A stretch of DNA of 64,000 bases from an uncultured Parabacteroides sp. (GTDB lineage Bacteria; Bacteroidota; Bacteroidia; Bacteroidales; Tannerellaceae), in NCBI GenBank assembly GCA_934725305.1, contig CAKVBA010000008.1, positions 10,799-74,798 of the forward strand. Reading direction: 5' to 3'. A program made the position numbers and the translations under genes. Of this stretch, positions 30,809-40,585 are shown one piece after another. Below the pieces are notes generated by a model. It was given only the letters and a program-made list of their open reading frames with translations, was not told where the DNA came from and did no database searches. Within the stretch, counting starts at the first letter, position 1; the number at the start of each line of letters is the position of its first letter.

Positions 30809-32863
30809 TTACCAGATCACAACGCGATCTTCGGGTGCCATAAACATAGCATCACCCTCTTTAATTCCAAATGCAGCATAGAAGCTTTCGACGTTACGGA
30901 CAGCACCGTTCACACGCCATTTACCCAATGAGTGTGGGTCCATCTTGGTAAGACGCAAGATCTCTTCGGGACGAATGTTCTGTGCCCACAAAGTTGCATA
31001 ACCCATGTAGAAACGCTGTTCGTTGGTGAAGCCATCGATCGGAGCCGGAACCTCTTTGCCCTTCAAACTGTTCTGATAAGCTTGGTGAGAGATTAACAAA
31101 CCGCCCTGGTCAGCAATGTTTTCACCCAAAGTGAAACGTCCGTTTGCATGAACTGAATCCACCACAACAATAGCATCATACTGAGCCACCAGACGGTCGG
31201 CACGTTTTGTGAAGCTGGCAGCGTCTTCCGCTGTCCACCAGTCAATCATGTTACCATCTTTGTCGTAGTTGCGACCCTGATCGTCGAAACCGTGAGTCAT
31301 CTCATGACCAATTACTACACCGATAGCACCGTAATTGACTGCATCATCGGCGTTGGCATTAAAGAACGGCGGTTGCAGGATAGCAGCCGGGAAACAGATT
31401 TCATTTGTTGTCGGATTGTAATAGGCATTAACGGTCTGCGGATTCATATACCAACGAGTACGGTCAACCGGTTTGCCTGCATCAGACAATGAATATTCCA
31501 TGTCAAAGATCATAGAACGACGTACATTGCTCCAATATGAATCATTCTTGATTTCCAATGCGCTGTAATCACGCCATTTATCAGGATAACCCACTTTTAC
31601 TGTGAAAGATGCCAGTTTCTCCAAAGCTTTCTGCTTGGTTTCCTGACCCATCCATTCCAGGTTTTCAATGCGTTCGCCCAATGCTTGCTGCAGATTGGAA
31701 ACCATTGTCAACATCTTTTCCTTAGAAGATGCGGGGAAATATTTAGCAACATACAACTCACCGACTGCTTCGCCCAAAGAACCATTGACGGTCTCCAACG
31801 AACGCTTCCAACGAGGCTGCTGTTCCAAACGGCCTGACATGGCCTTTCCGTAGAATTCAAATGAGGCATTTGAGAATTCGTCGCTCAAATAAGGAGCAGC
31901 TGTACTCAACAGGTTAAATGCCAAATAGCTCTTCTGTTCGTCAACAGTTGTAGAAGCCAGCAGCTTGTCCAATCCCTGATAGAAGGCAAACTGCTTAGCA
32001 TCCAATTCCTTGATGTCTGCCAGACCCATCTCTTCGAAATAGGCATTCCAATCCAAAGCAGAGTTTGAAGCCTTGAACTTTTCCAACGACATCTTGTTAT
32101 AGTTTTTCTGAGCATCACGCAGCTCTTCACGGCTCAACGAGATCTTGGCAATGCCCTCTTCGATCTTCATCACCGCAGCAACGGCTGCTTCGGTCTGCTC
32201 TGGTGTTGCACCTGCCATTGTAAACAATTTGCTCACGTAGGCCTTATATTCTTCGCGCATCTTCTTGCTGCCTTCGTCTTGCAACAGATAGTAGTCGCGG
32301 TCGTGCATACCCAATCCCGACTGATAAAGCTGAACAATGTTCATGTTGCTGTTTTTCTCATCTGCACCCACAATCAATGCAAAGAAAGGACTCATGCCCT
32401 CTTTCTGCAAAATAGCAACACGACGAGACACATCCACTTTGGTTGTCACCTGATTGATTGCTTCCAGCTCTTCCTTGATAGGAGTTGCTCCATCTGCATT
32501 CAATTTATCGCTGTCGAGACCCATAGCATACAGATCACCAATCTTCTTCGCTACACTTCCTTCAGCCTGAGGATTCTGGCTCAACTCTTCGATCAACACC
32601 TTCAACAACTCTTGATTGTTTTCACGCAACTGATCGAATGTGCCATAACGAGAGAACTCGGGTTTCAGTGGATTATTTGCCATCCATCCACCACAAGCGT
32701 ACTGATAGAAATCAGCACCGGGAGTCACTGTTGTATCCAAATTGGCAAGATCGATAGCTGCTACCGGAGCAGACTTGTCACTCTGTTTCTGCTGAGGAGC
32801 ATTACAGCTTGCCAAAAAGGCCATACCGGCCACCAGCAAAGGGAACATTTTACTCTTTTTCAT
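30809..32863 (-). CDS. M13-family metallopeptidase (PepO/neprilysin type) lipoprotein
   Basis: Zinc endopeptidase of 684 residues. The N-terminus is a lipoprotein signal (MKKSKMFPLLVAGMAFLASC), so it is predicted to be lipid-anchored. The zinc motif is H520-E-M-T-H524 in VIGHEMTHGFDDQG, the third-ligand segment is GENIADQGGL, and NAYYNPTTNEICFPAAILQPP is the family's substrate-binding stretch. The start is chosen at 32863 because the signal peptide begins there; the frame runs open to 32977, which would destroy the signal. A TAccTTTG box (minus) lies at 32896-32903. Confidence 0.94.
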   Translation of the reverse strand: MKKSKMFPLLVAGMAFLASCNAPQQKQSDKSAPVAAIDLANLDTTVTPGADFYQYACGGWMANNPLKPEFSRYGTFDQLRENNQELLKVLIEELSQNPQAEGSVAKKIGDLYAMGLDSDKLNADGATPIKEELEAINQVTTKVDVSRRVAILQKEGMSPFFALIVGADEKNSNMNIVQLYQSGLGMHDRDYYLLQDEGSKKMREEYKAYVSKLFTMAGATPEQTEAAVAAVMKIEEGIAKISLSREELRDAQKNYNKMSLEKFKASNSALDWNAYFEEMGLADIKELDAKQFAFYQGLDKLLASTTVDEQKSYLAFNLLSTAAPYLSDEFSNASFEFYGKAMSGRLEQQPRWKRSLETVNGSLGEAVGELYVAKYFPASSKEKMLTMVSNLQQALGERIENLEWMGQETKQKALEKLASFTVKVGYPDKWRDYSALEIKNDSYWSNVRRSMIFDMEYSLSDAGKPVDRTRWYMNPQTVNAYYNPTTNEICFPAAILQPPFFNANADDAVNYGAIGVVIGHEMTHGFDDQGRNYDKDGNMIDWWTAEDAASFTKRADRLVAQYDAIVVVDSVHANGRFTLGENIADQGGLLISHQAYQNSLKGKEVPAPIDGFTNEQRFYMGYATLWAQNIRPEEILRLTKMDPHSLGKWRVNGAVRNVESFYAAFGIKEGDAMFMAPEDRVVIW

Positions 32864-32895
32864 TCTGTCTTTATTTTTAAACATACTATAAGAAA

Positions 32896-33013
32896 CAAAG
32901 GTAATATTTTTAACCGAACAAATGGAATCTGCCCTAAAATTATTAGTTGACCTACACAATAGAAACTGTATCCACATTCATTGCCAAAACTTCCGGAATA
33001 TTCTTTATCTTTG
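32896..33013. promoter_or_regulatory. divergent promoters for the M13 peptidase and nucleotidyltransferase genes
   Basis: The minus-strand TAccTTTG appears as CAAAGGTA at 32896-32903. The plus-strand TAtcTTTG lies at 33006-33013, 64 bp before the nucleotidyltransferase ATG, with ATTG at 32979-32982 upstream. Confidence 0.5.
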
Positions 33014-33076
33014 CAAGACAATTATAAAACATGCACTTGTGGCATATTTAAACTAAGAACACTCAAATTAAATAGT

Positions 33077-33979
33077 ATGAAACCTACTTTATTTGTATTG
33101 GCTGCTGGAATGGGTAGCCGTTATGGTGGATTGAAACAGCTGGACGGTCTGGGTCCCAATGGTGAAACAATCATGGATTATTCTATTTTTGATGCTATTC
33201 GTGGTGGATTTGGTAAGCTGGTATTCGTTATCCGTAAATCATTTGAAGAGGATTTCCGCAAGAAAATCATTTCAAAATACGAGAATCACATTCCTGTTGA
33301 ATTGGTATTCCAGGATTTGAACGACCTGCCCGAAGGCTTTACTTGCCCTGAAGGACGTGAAAAACCATGGGGAACAAACCATGCTGTATTGATGGGTAAG
33401 AAGGTTATCAATGAACCGTTTGCTGTTATCAATGCCGACGATTTCTATGGCAGAGACAGTTTTGCCGTTTTGGGCAAACAGTTGGCCGCAATGGAAGGTA
33501 AGAAAAACGACTACTGCATGGTGGGTTATCGCGTGGGTAACACATTGAGCGAAAGTGGTTCTGTTGCACGTGGCGTATGCGAGACAAACGCTGAAGGCTA
33601 TCTGACAGGCGTTGTAGAACGCACAGCTATCGAACGTATCGATGGCGAAATCCAGTTTATGGACGAAAATGGCCAGAAGGTTGTTTTGGAAGAAAACACT
33701 CCGGTTTCTATGAATATGTGGGGCTTCACTCCCGACTATTTTGAACACTCTGAGGCTTCTTTCATCGCATTCTTGAAGGAAAACATCAGCAAGCCGAAGA
33801 GCGAATTCTTCATCCCGCTGACTGTAAACGAACTGATTACAAGCCACACTGCTACTGTAAAGGTTCTCGACACTACTTCTAAATGGTTTGGTGTGACTTA
33901 TGCTGCCGACCGCCAGAGCGTGGTTGATAAGATCCAGGCTTTGGTTGATGCTGGTGAGTATCCTGCAAAGTTGTTCTAA
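33077..33979 (+). CDS. sugar nucleotidyltransferase (NTP_transferase family)
   Basis: Cytosolic enzyme of 300 residues with a nucleotide-sugar pyrophosphorylase fold: the N-terminal LAAGMGSRYGGLKQ is the NTP-binding loop, VINADDFYGRDSF has the metal-binding Asp pair, and MNMWGFTPDYFE is the sugar-site segment. It would join a sugar phosphate to an NTP; which sugar is not clear from sequence. ATG 33077 is preferred because the conserved loop starts at residue 7; an open frame reaches back to 32981 but includes the promoter. Confidence 0.85.
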   Translation: MKPTLFVLAAGMGSRYGGLKQLDGLGPNGETIMDYSIFDAIRGGFGKLVFVIRKSFEEDFRKKIISKYENHIPVELVFQDLNDLPEGFTCPEGREKPWGTNHAVLMGKKVINEPFAVINADDFYGRDSFAVLGKQLAAMEGKKNDYCMVGYRVGNTLSESGSVARGVCETNAEGYLTGVVERTAIERIDGEIQFMDENGQKVVLEENTPVSMNMWGFTPDYFEHSEASFIAFLKENISKPKSEFFIPLTVNELITSHTATVKVLDTTSKWFGVTYAADRQSVVDKIQALVDAGEYPAKLF

Positions 33980-33990
33980 CTAAATAAACC

Positions 33991-34043
33991 GGTGCGCCAT
34001 AATTGTAAACGGCCGCGTTGCTTTTTACTAATTATGACGCACC
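33991..34043. terminator. bidirectional long hairpin, repeat family A
   Basis: GGTGCGCCATAATT (33991-34004) pairs with AATTATGACGCACC (34030-34043). It lies between convergent genes. Related copies occur around 12, 30678 and 63501, so it is also a dispersed repeat. Confidence 0.7.
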
Positions 34044-34083
34044 TTTCAAGGTTTCATTAAGAACAGTTATTTTTAACCCTGCC

Positions 34084-34905
34084 TTATTCTATTTCTATCC
34101 GTTCCAAATCCTCCGGAACATAAACAATGCCCTCATAGATAGAACGTGCCTCTTCGGTGTAACGACTCTTTCGCGTGGCGATGGTCTTGTCTTCGGTATG
34201 ATAGAGTACCAGATTCTTCACGCCTAAAGATTGAGCCAGGCGACCGGCATCCAACACGGTGCTGTGATGTTTCTCATAGGGAGAGAAGCGGTCACGGTCG
34301 GCATAGAGACAGAAGGCTTCAGACAACAACCAGTCGCACGGCACAACATAGGACTGACAACAGTCATTATAAGGTTCGTCGCCCAGACAAACCATCACCT
34401 GACCATTGGGCAGCTCGGCACGGAATCCATATTGTCTCATCTTGGTCGAATGAATATCAAAGAAGGTAAACTTAATTCCTATCGCTTCGGCCTGTGTGCC
34501 ATCTTCAACCGACACAAACACCATCTGCTTATCAATCCACTGATTTAACTTCTTCGTCAGCATCAGACGGCAAAACATGCGGATCATCTCTTCCAGCTCG
34601 GCATGACAATAGATGGTGAATGGTCCTTCATACTGTCCTTTGTCCATCATAGAAGCCACTTTGCGTACAACCCAAATCACGCCCAAAAGATGGTCGGTGT
34701 GACCATGCGTCACAAACATCTGCCGGATAGCAGCAAACGGAATCTTTGCCTTTTCAAGTTGCGACAATATGCCATTGCCGCCACCCGCATCAACCAGAAA
34801 ATAGTCCTCGCCATTGCGAAGGGCAAAACAGGTATTATAACACTTTGTCACCATGGCATTCCCGGTGCCTAACATTATCAATTCTAAATTGTTGCTATTA
34901 CACAT
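34084..34905 (-). CDS. metallo-beta-lactamase-fold hydrolase, RNase Z-like
   Basis: Protein of 273 residues with the fold's zinc signature THGHTDH near residue 70, an N-terminal LIMLGTGNAM strand, and later ligands in CLGDEPYNDCC and LVLYHTEDK. It resembles ribonuclease Z-type members but lacks an obvious long flexible arm, so tRNA 3' processing is possible rather than shown. Several Met codons lie at 34905-34929; I chose the last one before the conserved core. The gene stands alone, convergent with the nucleotidyltransferase. Confidence 0.82.
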   Translation of the reverse strand: MCNSNNLELIMLGTGNAMVTKCYNTCFALRNGEDYFLVDAGGGNGILSQLEKAKIPFAAIRQMFVTHGHTDHLLGVIWVVRKVASMMDKGQYEGPFTIYCHAELEEMIRMFCRLMLTKKLNQWIDKQMVFVSVEDGTQAEAIGIKFTFFDIHSTKMRQYGFRAELPNGQVMVCLGDEPYNDCCQSYVVPCDWLLSEAFCLYADRDRFSPYEKHHSTVLDAGRLAQSLGVKNLVLYHTEDKTIATRKSRYTEEARSIYEGIVYVPEDLERIEIE

Positions 34906-35124
34906 AAACATCGTCATTAAGATTAACACTTTCTGCGTTACGACGGCGAAAATAAAGGTATTATTCCGAATTTCCTACAACCAAACGAAGCTTAATTCAT
35001 TTTTAGTCCTTACTTTTGAGAAGTCATAGAGGCTGCGTTGAAAGGGTTGTTTGGATGCAGTTTCTTCACGGTGCATCGGAACGAGTAAAAACGCGCCGTC
35101 TTCTCTATAACAAACTTAACGAAT

Positions 35125-36063
35125 ATGACAAAGATAGCGAAACAACTGACCGACCTAATCGGTAACACTCCGCTGATGGAATTCAGCAGATTTAATGCGA
35201 GTAAAAAGATTGAAGCTTCCTTGATAGGAAAACTGGAGTATTTCAACCCGGCAAGCAGCGTTAAAGACCGCGTGGCGATGGCAATGATTGAAGATGCAGA
35301 ACAAAAAGGATTGTTGAAACCCGGAGCCACCATCATTGAACCGACCAGTGGCAACACGGGCGTGGGACTTGCCTTGGTATCGACCGTCAAAGGTTATCAT
35401 CTGATTTTGACCATGCCCGAAACCATGAGTCTGGAACGCCGTAGCCTGCTGAAGGCGTTAGGTGCCGAACTGGTTCTGACCGAAGGAAGCAGAGGAATGG
35501 AAGGTGCTATTGCAAAGGCCGAAGAACTGCACGACAATACTCCGGGCTCAATCATCTTACAGCAATTTGAAAACCAGGCCAATCCGGCCATTCATGTACG
35601 CACCACGGCAGAAGAGATTTGGAGAGACACCGATGGAAAGGTGGATATCTTCGTTGCCGGTGTGGGCACAGGCGGAACCATCAGTGGTGTAGGTGAAGGA
35701 TTGAAGCGTCATAATCCTCATATCCGCATCATTGCCGTTGAGCCAAGCGACTCGGCCGTCTTGTCGGGAGGCAAAGCGGGCCCGCATAAGCTGCAAGGTA
35801 TCGGTGCCGGATTTATACCCAAGACCTATCATCCCGAATTTATCGACGCCGTGATTCCGGTCGGCAACGATGATGCTATACACACCAGCCGAGAACTGGC
35901 TCAGACCGAAGGTCTATTGGTTGGCATCTCTTCGGGCGCTGCTGTTTTTGCCGCCCTGCAATTGGCCCGACAGCCGGAAAACAGAGGAAAGATGATTGTG
36001 GTGCTTCTGCCCGATACTGGCGAACGCTATCTTTCTACTGAGCTATATGCGTTTGAAGAATAG
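35125..36063 (+). CDS. cysK: cysteine synthase A (O-acetylserine sulfhydrylase)
   Basis: PLP enzyme of 312 residues forming cysteine from O-acetylserine and sulfide. The cofactor lysine is Lys47 in [11 protein letters not shown], the substrate loop is [10 protein letters not shown], and the phosphate-binding glycines are [10 protein letters not shown]. Length and motifs match CysK rather than cystathionine beta-synthase (no C-terminal domain). The 195 bp upstream contain a MITE relic near 35030 (GAGGCTGCGTTGAAAGG) and no gene. Confidence 0.95.
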   Translation: MTKIAKQLTDLIGNTPLMEFSRFNASKKIEASLIGKLEYFNPASSVKDRVAMAMIEDAEQKGLLKPGATIIEPTSGNTGVGLALVSTVKGYHLILTMPETMSLERRSLLKALGAELVLTEGSRGMEGAIAKAEELHDNTPGSIILQQFENQANPAIHVRTTAEEIWRDTDGKVDIFVAGVGTGGTISGVGEGLKRHNPHIRIIAVEPSDSAVLSGGKAGPHKLQGIGAGFIPKTYHPEFIDAVIPVGNDDAIHTSRELAQTEGLLVGISSGAAVFAALQLARQPENRGKMIVVLLPDTGERYLSTELYAFEE

Positions 36064-36076
36064 ACGGTTTATCATA

Positions 36077-36118
36077 AAAGGGGCTGCATCAAAACATCCA
36101 TTCTGACACAGCCCCTCT
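36077..36118. terminator. bidirectional terminator between cysK and rho
   Basis: AAAGGGGCTG pairs with CAGCCCCTCTTT (36109-36120) around a loop containing CATCAAAACATCC, the same hairpin family as at 4202. It serves both convergent genes. Confidence 0.75.
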
Positions 36119-36145
36119 TTTAGGTAATATATAGCGACTTAGCTA

Positions 36146-38131
36146 TTAGCCATTCATTGAAGCCAGAAACTCCATATTGTCTATGGTCTGCTCCATCTGT
36201 TTCTTCACAAACTCCATCGCTTCGATTGAATTCATATCCGACAGATACTTACGAAGAATCCACATACGGTTCAATGTGCTGTCATCCTGCAACAGGTCGT
36301 CGCGACGAGTGCTCGAAGCAGTAATATCAACAGCCGGATAGATACGCTTGTTAGACAACTTACGGTCGAGTTGCAACTCCATGTTACCCGTACCTTTAAA
36401 CTCTTCGAAGATCACATCATCCATCTTAGAGCCTGTTTCTGTCAAGGCAGTTGCCAATATTGTCAAGCTACCGCCATTCTCGATATTACGGGCAGCACCA
36501 AAGAAGCGTTTAGGTTTCTGCAACGCATTGGCATCCACACCACCGGAAAGCACCTTACCAGAAGCAGGCTGAACGGTATTGTAAGCACGAGCCAGACGAG
36601 TGATAGAGTCGAGCAAGATTACGACATCATGGCCACACTCAACCATTCGCTTCGCCTTGTTCAGCACAATCTCGGCAATCTTCACGTGACGTTCTGCCGG
36701 TTCGTCAAAGGTAGAGGCAATCACCTCGGCATCAACACTACGTGCCATATCTGTTACCTCTTCAGGACGTTCGTCGATCAGCAGAATAATCATATATACT
36801 TCCGGATGGTTTGCAGCAATCGCATTGGCAATATCCTTCAACAACACAGTCTTACCGGTCTTAGGAGGAGCCACAATCAAACCACGCTGACCTTTACCGA
36901 TCGGTGAGAACAGATCGACCACGCGAACGGCAATATTGTCATACACCTTGGGCGAACGACGAGCTGTCAACATGAACTTCTCATCCGGAAACAAAGGTGT
37001 CAGATGATCAAAAGGAACGCGGTCGCGCACCTCTTCCGGTGTACGTCCGTTAATCTTATCAACCTTAACTAATGGGAAGTATTTTTCTCCTTCTTTCGGA
37101 GGACGGATTGCTCCTTCTACCACATCACCGGTCTTCAAGCCAAACAACTTAATCTGAGACTGAGAGACATAGATATCATCCGGAGAAGTCAAATAGTTAT
37201 AATCAGAAGAACGCAAGAAACCATAGCCATCAGACATCATTTCAAGCACACCTGTACCAATCAGGATGCCATCAAACTCATATTGTTTTTCAGGCTGCGG
37301 CTGATTGTTATTGCTGTTGTTGTTTCGTTGATTATTGTTATTGTTATTTTGGCGGTTATTCTGACGTTGCTGGTTAGTATTCTGCTGAGGAGCCTGCTCA
37401 TTTTGAGCTTTATTGTTGTTTTCAGATTTAGAAGATGAAGCAAACGGAAAAATCTGATCGAGCACTGAATTGGCATCCGGATGTCTAAAGACAATTCTTT
37501 TATGTTCTTCCTCGACAGCCGGCTCTTCCGGTACAACAGATTCTTCTGACATCGCAGGCACCTCTATAGGTTCTTCCAGTTTCATATCATCGCTTCCTAC
37601 TTCAATGTCTGCAATAACCGGAGGCAACAACGGTTTGTCTATCTCTTTCAGATCGACATCCTGATCCATCATATCAGCAGAGTTTGTCATATCGGGCTGA
37701 TCAACAACCATCTCTCGCGCCTTTGTTTTTTCTTTTACCACTGAGGCTTCTACATTCTTTTCCTTTTTATCTGCACGAGTTCTTTTCTTGCGCTCTGCCG
37801 GTTCTTTCTTTACAGGAGCCATTGTTGGAGCATCAACAGCCTCAACAGGAGCAGCCTCCGACTCATTCTCAGCAGCTTTAGCTTCCGCAGCCTTTGCCGC
37901 TTTCGAAGGACGACCTCTTTTCTTTCCTTGCTGATTAGTCTTCTGGGCCTCTTTTCCCTTCTGCTTCTCTGCCTGAATACCTGCATAAGAAATGGCCTGT
38001 TCGTCTAAGATCCGATAAACCAACTCCTCTTTCTTCAGACTATCGGCTTTCTTTATGCCCAATTCTTCCGCAATATTCTGCAAATCAGGAAGTTCTTTTT
38101 CGTTTAATTCTATTATATTATATTTTTGCAT
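36146..38131 (-). CDS. rho: transcription termination factor Rho with large disordered insertion
   Basis: Hexameric RNA-dependent ATPase of 661 residues that ends transcripts. The N-terminal Rho_N helical domain ([20 protein letters not shown], to about residue 50) is followed by about 230 residues of Lys/Glu/Ala-rich and then Asn/Gln-rich sequence, absent from the 419-residue E. coli protein. The RNA-binding cold-shock domain ([20 protein letters not shown]) and ATPase core ([35 protein letters not shown]) follow. In Bacteroides such an insertion has been linked to phase separation. The ATG at 38131 is the conserved start; the frame is open to 38164. Confidence 0.96.
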   Translation of the reverse strand: MQKYNIIELNEKELPDLQNIAEELGIKKADSLKKEELVYRILDEQAISYAGIQAEKQKGKEAQKTNQQGKKRGRPSKAAKAAEAKAAENESEAAPVEAVDAPTMAPVKKEPAERKKRTRADKKEKNVEASVVKEKTKAREMVVDQPDMTNSADMMDQDVDLKEIDKPLLPPVIADIEVGSDDMKLEEPIEVPAMSEESVVPEEPAVEEEHKRIVFRHPDANSVLDQIFPFASSSKSENNNKAQNEQAPQQNTNQQRQNNRQNNNNNNQRNNNSNNNQPQPEKQYEFDGILIGTGVLEMMSDGYGFLRSSDYNYLTSPDDIYVSQSQIKLFGLKTGDVVEGAIRPPKEGEKYFPLVKVDKINGRTPEEVRDRVPFDHLTPLFPDEKFMLTARRSPKVYDNIAVRVVDLFSPIGKGQRGLIVAPPKTGKTVLLKDIANAIAANHPEVYMIILLIDERPEEVTDMARSVDAEVIASTFDEPAERHVKIAEIVLNKAKRMVECGHDVVILLDSITRLARAYNTVQPASGKVLSGGVDANALQKPKRFFGAARNIENGGSLTILATALTETGSKMDDVIFEEFKGTGNMELQLDRKLSNKRIYPAVDITASSTRRDDLLQDDSTLNRMWILRKYLSDMNSIEAMEFVKKQMEQTIDNMEFLASMNG

Positions 38132-38327
38132 ATTGAGAAGTGAATAATAAAACACGATCTGCATTGCTATACAAGAGCATGCATAACACGATCATACTAA
38201 TTTATTATCTTTATAATTAATGTATTGTTTAATTCTTGTAATACCAGAATGTTCAGCTAATATGAACTATTAGTAACACGTCTGAGGAGATATCTTTGCA
38301 AATGTAATAAGATTTTTACATATCTAC

Positions 38328-39656
38328 TTATATTTGCTGAGAAAATTTCAACATCAATATATTTTGGGAATCTGAGGTAATGCAGAAGCGATTATCGGAC
38401 CGCTGACCGACAATCCATACTATATCATCACCGCTACACAGAATCCAAGTTTGCTCTTTCTGAAACCGATTCAACTTCTGATCTGTAAAATAATCACTGA
38501 CCTTTTTGCGTCCCTTCATTCCAAATGGAATAAACCAATCGCCCTCTTTCCATCTTCGCAAGATCAAAGGAAACGAAACTTTATCGGCATCCAAATAGGC
38601 GATTGAACGATCTTTCTCAAACTGGAACTGTTTAGTTAAAACAGTTTTGTGCCAAGAAAGTTCAATGGGATAATGACAAACTCCTTCCTCTTCTTCCAGC
38701 TGAAAACAATCGGGCATTTCCTCTTGCTGACGGGCGGCCAACATCAGATATTCCCGATCTTTCACCAAGCGGTATTCTTTGGCATAAAAGATCTTACCGG
38801 ATTCTCCCGTAAGAGAATGAAACAGATCGTCTGACACCAAACGGGTAAAACCAAATGGCTTTAAAAGTTCATATAAGATGGCTTCGGGAGATGGAAACTT
38901 CATCAATGCGGCAATGGAGAGACAACAATCCGACACCATCACCTCTTGACGGGCTTTCTCTATTGTAGCCTGATAAATAGCCTCTGCGGCTGACAGATGT
39001 TCTGCTGAGCGGGCTATGGACTGACGCACCGAGGGATTGATCTCTTCGAGCAGAGGCAACACACGCAAACGGATAAAATTACGTGTATAAACATCTGACA
39101 GATTGGTGCTATCTGTTACATTAGCATATTGATGGGCAGATAGCCAGGCGGTAATATCCTGACGGCTGACGGGCAATAAAGGACGCACCACATAACCATT
39201 CTTCGGACGAATGCCAACCATGCCTCGTATGCCAGTGCCTCGAACCAGATTCATCAGTAAAGTCTCAACACTGTCATCGCGATGATGAGCCACGGCAATG
39301 GCTTGTGCCTTCAATTGCTGACGCATCTGCTCAAACCAACCGTAACGAAGCTCACGGGCTGCCATCTCAATCGAGAGATGATGATCTGCCGCATACTTCT
39401 CCGTGTCAAAATCAATCTTATAAAAAGGGATCCGAAGAGTCTGGGTGGCAAACTCTTCTGCAAAACGTTCATCGCGATGCGACTCTTCGCCTCTCAAATG
39501 AAAATTACAATGCAGAGCGATGCAATCATATCCCAAACGAACCAATATGGCCAACAAGGCAACAGAATCGGCTCCTCCACTCAACCCGACCACAACCGGA
39601 CGACCTTCACACAACAATTGATGTCTATGAATATATGTACGAATCTGGTTTATCAT
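38328..39656 (-). CDS. tilS: tRNA(Ile)-lysidine synthase
   Basis: Enzyme of 442 residues that converts cytidine 34 of the tRNA-Ile CAU anticodon to lysidine, needed to read AUA. The PP-loop SGGADS (26-31) binds ATP. AHHRDDSVETLLMNLVRGTG is the second signature and RNFIRLRVLPLL the third. The C-terminal substrate-binding domain is present (KVSDYFTDQKLNRFQKEQTW). Normal length. It sits between rho and the zinc-ribbon gene on the same strand, with hairpins separating it from the latter. The 196 bp before rho hold only AT-rich promoter sequence. Confidence 0.95.
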   Translation of the reverse strand: MINQIRTYIHRHQLLCEGRPVVVGLSGGADSVALLAILVRLGYDCIALHCNFHLRGEESHRDERFAEEFATQTLRIPFYKIDFDTEKYAADHHLSIEMAARELRYGWFEQMRQQLKAQAIAVAHHRDDSVETLLMNLVRGTGIRGMVGIRPKNGYVVRPLLPVSRQDITAWLSAHQYANVTDSTNLSDVYTRNFIRLRVLPLLEEINPSVRQSIARSAEHLSAAEAIYQATIEKARQEVMVSDCCLSIAALMKFPSPEAILYELLKPFGFTRLVSDDLFHSLTGESGKIFYAKEYRLVKDREYLMLAARQQEEMPDCFQLEEEEGVCHYPIELSWHKTVLTKQFQFEKDRSIAYLDADKVSFPLILRRWKEGDWFIPFGMKGRKKVSDYFTDQKLNRFQKEQTWILCSGDDIVWIVGQRSDNRFCITSDSQNILMLKFSQQI

Positions 39657-39686
39657 CTTCTATTTATCGCTCCATTAAGAAACAAG

Positions 39687-39769
39687 AGGCTGTGTCAAAA
39701 TAGTCGTTTTGATACAGCCTCCTAAAGTGTGTCAGAATAAGTTAGATACACCGCCCTAAAACTGGGCGG
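39687..39769 (-). terminator. two hairpins behind the zinc-ribbon gene
   Basis: AGGCTGTGTCAAAA (39687-39700) pairs with TTTTGATACAGCCT (39707-39720). A second hairpin, CCGCCC ... GGGCGG, lies at 39751-39769. On the minus strand they follow the aspS-nif3-zinc-ribbon operon. Confidence 0.7.
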
Positions 39770-39817
39770 ACATACTGTCCTTACTCAAGGCCTTCCACAG
39801 ACCTTTGGAATATCTTC

Positions 39818-40582
39818 TTAATCTTCTACTCCTGCAAGTTCAGGGTCAATCATGATGCGACCACAATACTCACAGACAAGAATCTTCTTACGCAACTTGA
39901 TGTCCAACTGCTTCTGAGGCGGAATCTTGTTGAAACAACCACCACAAGCACCGCGCTGTACATAAACGACAGCCAAACCATTGCGTGCACCCTTGCGGAT
40001 ACGCTTGAATGCTGCTAACAGACGAGGTTCAATAATACCTTCGAGCTTCTTAGCCTTCTCGCGCAATCTTTCTTCGTCCTGCTTTGTTTCTGCAATAATC
40101 TGATCCAGCTCTTCCTTCTTCTGAACCAAGTCGGCACGGCGACCTTCCAGTCTTTCAGACAACTGAGCGATCTCTTCTTTCTTGGAAGAAATAGAAGCAT
40201 TGTATTCTCTGATCTTCTTTTCAGAAAACTCGATTTCCAAACCTTGGAATTCTATCTCTTTTGACAAATTATCAAACTCACGGTTGTTACGAACATTATC
40301 CAACTGTGATTTATATCGGTCAATCAAGGCTGTAGATTCAGCGATTTTACTCTTCTGTTCTACCACAGAAGCCTCAAAGTCTTTGATATCAGACTGATAA
40401 TTCTGAAGACGTGTTTCCAGTCCTACAATCTCATCTTCCAAATCCTGAACTTCCAAAGGAAGCTCACCACGAAGTGTTTTGATTTTATCAATTTCAGTCA
40501 TCATCGTCTGAAGTTGATACAATGTAGAAAGCTTTTCCTCCACTGTATATTCCTTTTCAGCTGATTGTTTATCTGTAGCCAT
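39818..40582 (-). CDS. C4-type zinc-ribbon coiled-coil protein (CT398-like)
   Basis: Protein of 254 residues: residues 10-185 form a long coiled coil (LPLEVQDLEDEIVGLETRLQ; KKEEIAQLSERLEGRRADLV), followed by a zinc ribbon CGGCFNKIPPQ ... CEYCGRIMIDP. The family (zf-RING_7, chlamydial CT398) is conserved but of uncertain function; it has been linked to secretion and sigma-54 in Chlamydia. It starts 3 bp after the Nif3-like gene, a pairing common in Bacteroidota as far as I recall. Confidence 0.88.
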   Translation of the reverse strand: MATDKQSAEKEYTVEEKLSTLYQLQTMMTEIDKIKTLRGELPLEVQDLEDEIVGLETRLQNYQSDIKDFEASVVEQKSKIAESTALIDRYKSQLDNVRNNREFDNLSKEIEFQGLEIEFSEKKIREYNASISSKKEEIAQLSERLEGRRADLVQKKEELDQIIAETKQDEERLREKAKKLEGIIEPRLLAAFKRIRKGARNGLAVVYVQRGACGGCFNKIPPQKQLDIKLRKKILVCEYCGRIMIDPELAGVED

Positions 40583-40585
40583 TCT

